A DNA stretch of 54,294 nucleotides, from positions 1 through 54,294 of the forward strand of contig JAENZE010000011.1 of NCBI GenBank assembly GCA_016841425.1, written 5' to 3'. Under the pieces are notes generated by a model. That model saw only the letters and a program-made list of their open reading frames with translations, was not told the DNA's origin and did no database searches. Positions 53,462 through 54,294 of this stretch are shown here, piece after piece (the first letter of the stretch is position 1; each line of letters begins with the position of its first letter). Made by a program: the position numbers and the translations under genes. This DNA is from Syntrophomonas sp. Its GTDB lineage: Bacteria; Bacillota; Syntrophomonadia; Syntrophomonadales; Syntrophomonadaceae.

Positions 53462-54088
53462 ATGAGCAGGAGAAAGAAGAATTTAATAAACAGAAATCGA
53501 TTGAGTCTGTTGATATTGGCAGCAGCCGTATGCTTTTTATTGTACCCGTTGATGACCAACTTCTATGCCTGGTATGAACAGGAAAACCTTAAAGAGCAGA
53601 TAATGAATAGTAACCAACAGCCCGATGATGATCTGTCATCGGGCACTGCTGTCTCCGAATTTAATGGAGCCCTGCTGGAGATCCCGGTCCTGGGCTTATC
53701 AGTTCCGGTACAGGAAGGAACCGCGCAAGATCAGCTGGCGATAGCCCCGGGGCGATATACTGAATCAGCCTTGCCTGGTCAGGGCAATACCGCTATTGCC
53801 GGGCACCGGACCATGTATGGGGGACCTTTCCGACATCTGGCAGAGCTGGAGCCGGGTGATATGATTACCCTTACCTGTGACGATGTGATCTATAAATATG
53901 AAGTAGAAAAATTATATATCGTGGAGAATAACGACTGGAGTGTCATTGAACCTTGTGGATATCCGGCGCTCACCCTGACCACTTGCAGCCAGGAGGGCAG
54001 AGCCGTACGTCAGGTAGCCCGCGCCCGGCTGGTAAGTGATGATTCGTCAATCAATAATCACAATTCCAAATATACAGCCGGAGAATAA
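53462..54088 (+). CDS. Sortase, class D-like
   Basis: 208 residues. One N-terminal membrane helix (about 13-32), a ~30-residue linker, then the sortase barrel: IPVLGLSVPVQEGT, the catalytic His in NTAIAGHRTMYGGPF, the catalytic Cys in LTLTTCSQEG, and the Arg in RQVARARL. A transpeptidase that links LPxTG proteins to the wall; its partner is the LPYTG protein just upstream. Class D/E assignment is by the TLTTC and GHR context and is tentative. No clear ribosome site precedes the ATG. The last codons and the stop lie inside a copy of the hairpin repeat. Confidence 0.88.
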   Translation: MSRRKKNLINRNRLSLLILAAAVCFLLYPLMTNFYAWYEQENLKEQIMNSNQQPDDDLSSGTAVSEFNGALLEIPVLGLSVPVQEGTAQDQLAIAPGRYTESALPGQGNTAIAGHRTMYGGPFRHLAELEPGDMITLTCDDVIYKYEVEKLYIVENNDWSVIEPCGYPALTLTTCSQEGRAVRQVARARLVSDDSSINNHNSKYTAGE

Positions 54089-54294
54089 ATTCTGTCGACT
54101 GTAGCGGAGAATTCATTCTCCGCCGCTATACAGATTGATGGAAAAAGGTAGAGGAGAATTCATTCTCCGCCGTTGTACAGATTGATGGAAAAAGGTAGAG
54201 GAGAATTCATTCTCCGCCGCTATACAGATTGATGGAAAAAGGTAGAGGAGAATTCATTCTCCGCCGTTGTACAGATTGATGGAAAAAGGTAGAG
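54079..54294. repeat. Hairpin-repeat cluster C: tandem array with 47-bp period
   Basis: A degenerate copy GGAGAATAAATTC (54080-54092) is followed by full copies starting at 54106, 54153, 54200 and 54247 with an exact 47-bp period, and the next begins at 54294, where the window ends. The linker is ACAGATTGATGGAAAAAGG. Copies alternate between CGCTAT and CGTTGT after the hairpin, giving a 94-bp higher-order unit. The first full copy has GCGGAGAAT/ATTCTCCGC, a 9-bp stem. Confidence 0.92.

Noticed and set aside
54079-54294. CRISPR array (regular 47-bp spacing with hairpin repeat)
   Set aside because: The linkers are almost identical instead of unique, they alternate between two variants, and no cas gene is present in the window.

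Overview
The window looks like a chromosomal segment of a spore-forming, Gram-positive anaerobe of the Clostridia, most like Syntrophomonas or its relatives. The evidence is a butyryl-CoA:acetate CoA-transferase type enzyme, sporulation genes (SpoIIP-type, SpoVM-type), AddAB instead of RecBCD, YhaO/YhaN, a sortase with an LPYTG substrate, and strong GGAGG ribosome binding sites. The taxon is an inference from gene content.

Region 1 (1-3900) is the AT-rich end of an integrated phage or phage-like element. It holds an amidase endolysin, a holin-like protein, a PemK/MazF-type toxin with a candidate antitoxin, a frameshifted HELTH metalloprotease and a tyrosine integrase. It ends at a tRNA-Arg(CCG) gene that is the likely attachment site.

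Region 2 (4000-17900) is housekeeping and accessory chromosome: a DHA2 drug exporter, SpoIIP, S-adenosylhomocysteine hydrolase, a 35-residue membrane micropeptide behind a textbook LexA-controlled promoter, a DUF4870 protein, a zinc alcohol dehydrogenase, thymidine kinase, an MBL-fold hydrolase, a 3D-domain protein, a thioesterase, a DUF3343 protein, a DinG-type helicase, a 21-residue SpoVM-like peptide, a TIGR04086 membrane protein, a ZIP metal transporter and a DMT transporter.

Region 3 (18000-29840) is a double-strand-break repair operon: addB, addA, yhaO, yhaN. Region 4 (30100-39500) has a CBS-PAS-PAS sigma-54 activator convergent with the CoA-transferase, then ypmA-like, signal peptidase I, surE and a second EF-G-like GTPase. 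Here short interspersed palindromes (REP/REPIN type) occur together with a RAYT transposase.

Region 5 (39576-54294) is a cell-envelope locus. It holds a secreted phospholipase C-like protein with a PKD domain, a GYF_2 membrane protein, an orphan pseudo-receiver LuxR regulator, a NarL/DegS-type two-component pair, two TasA/camelysin-like or SipW-type exported proteins, a tiny exported peptide, a large SipW-type signal peptidase, a DUF5305-like membrane protein, an LPYTG surface protein and a sortase. The likely workflow is: the signal peptidase matures the exported fibre-like proteins, the sortase anchors the LPYTG protein, and the two-component regulators control expression. Two of the surface genes carry the same about 90-bp promoter module. 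Three intergenic clusters of a compensatory-paired hairpin repeat (core GGAGAATTCATTCTCC) punctuate this locus and lie only there.

The observations I would examine first are the LexA-controlled micropeptide, the covarying hairpin repeat clusters, the shared promoter module, and the REPIN/RAYT family, whose copies abut stop codons.
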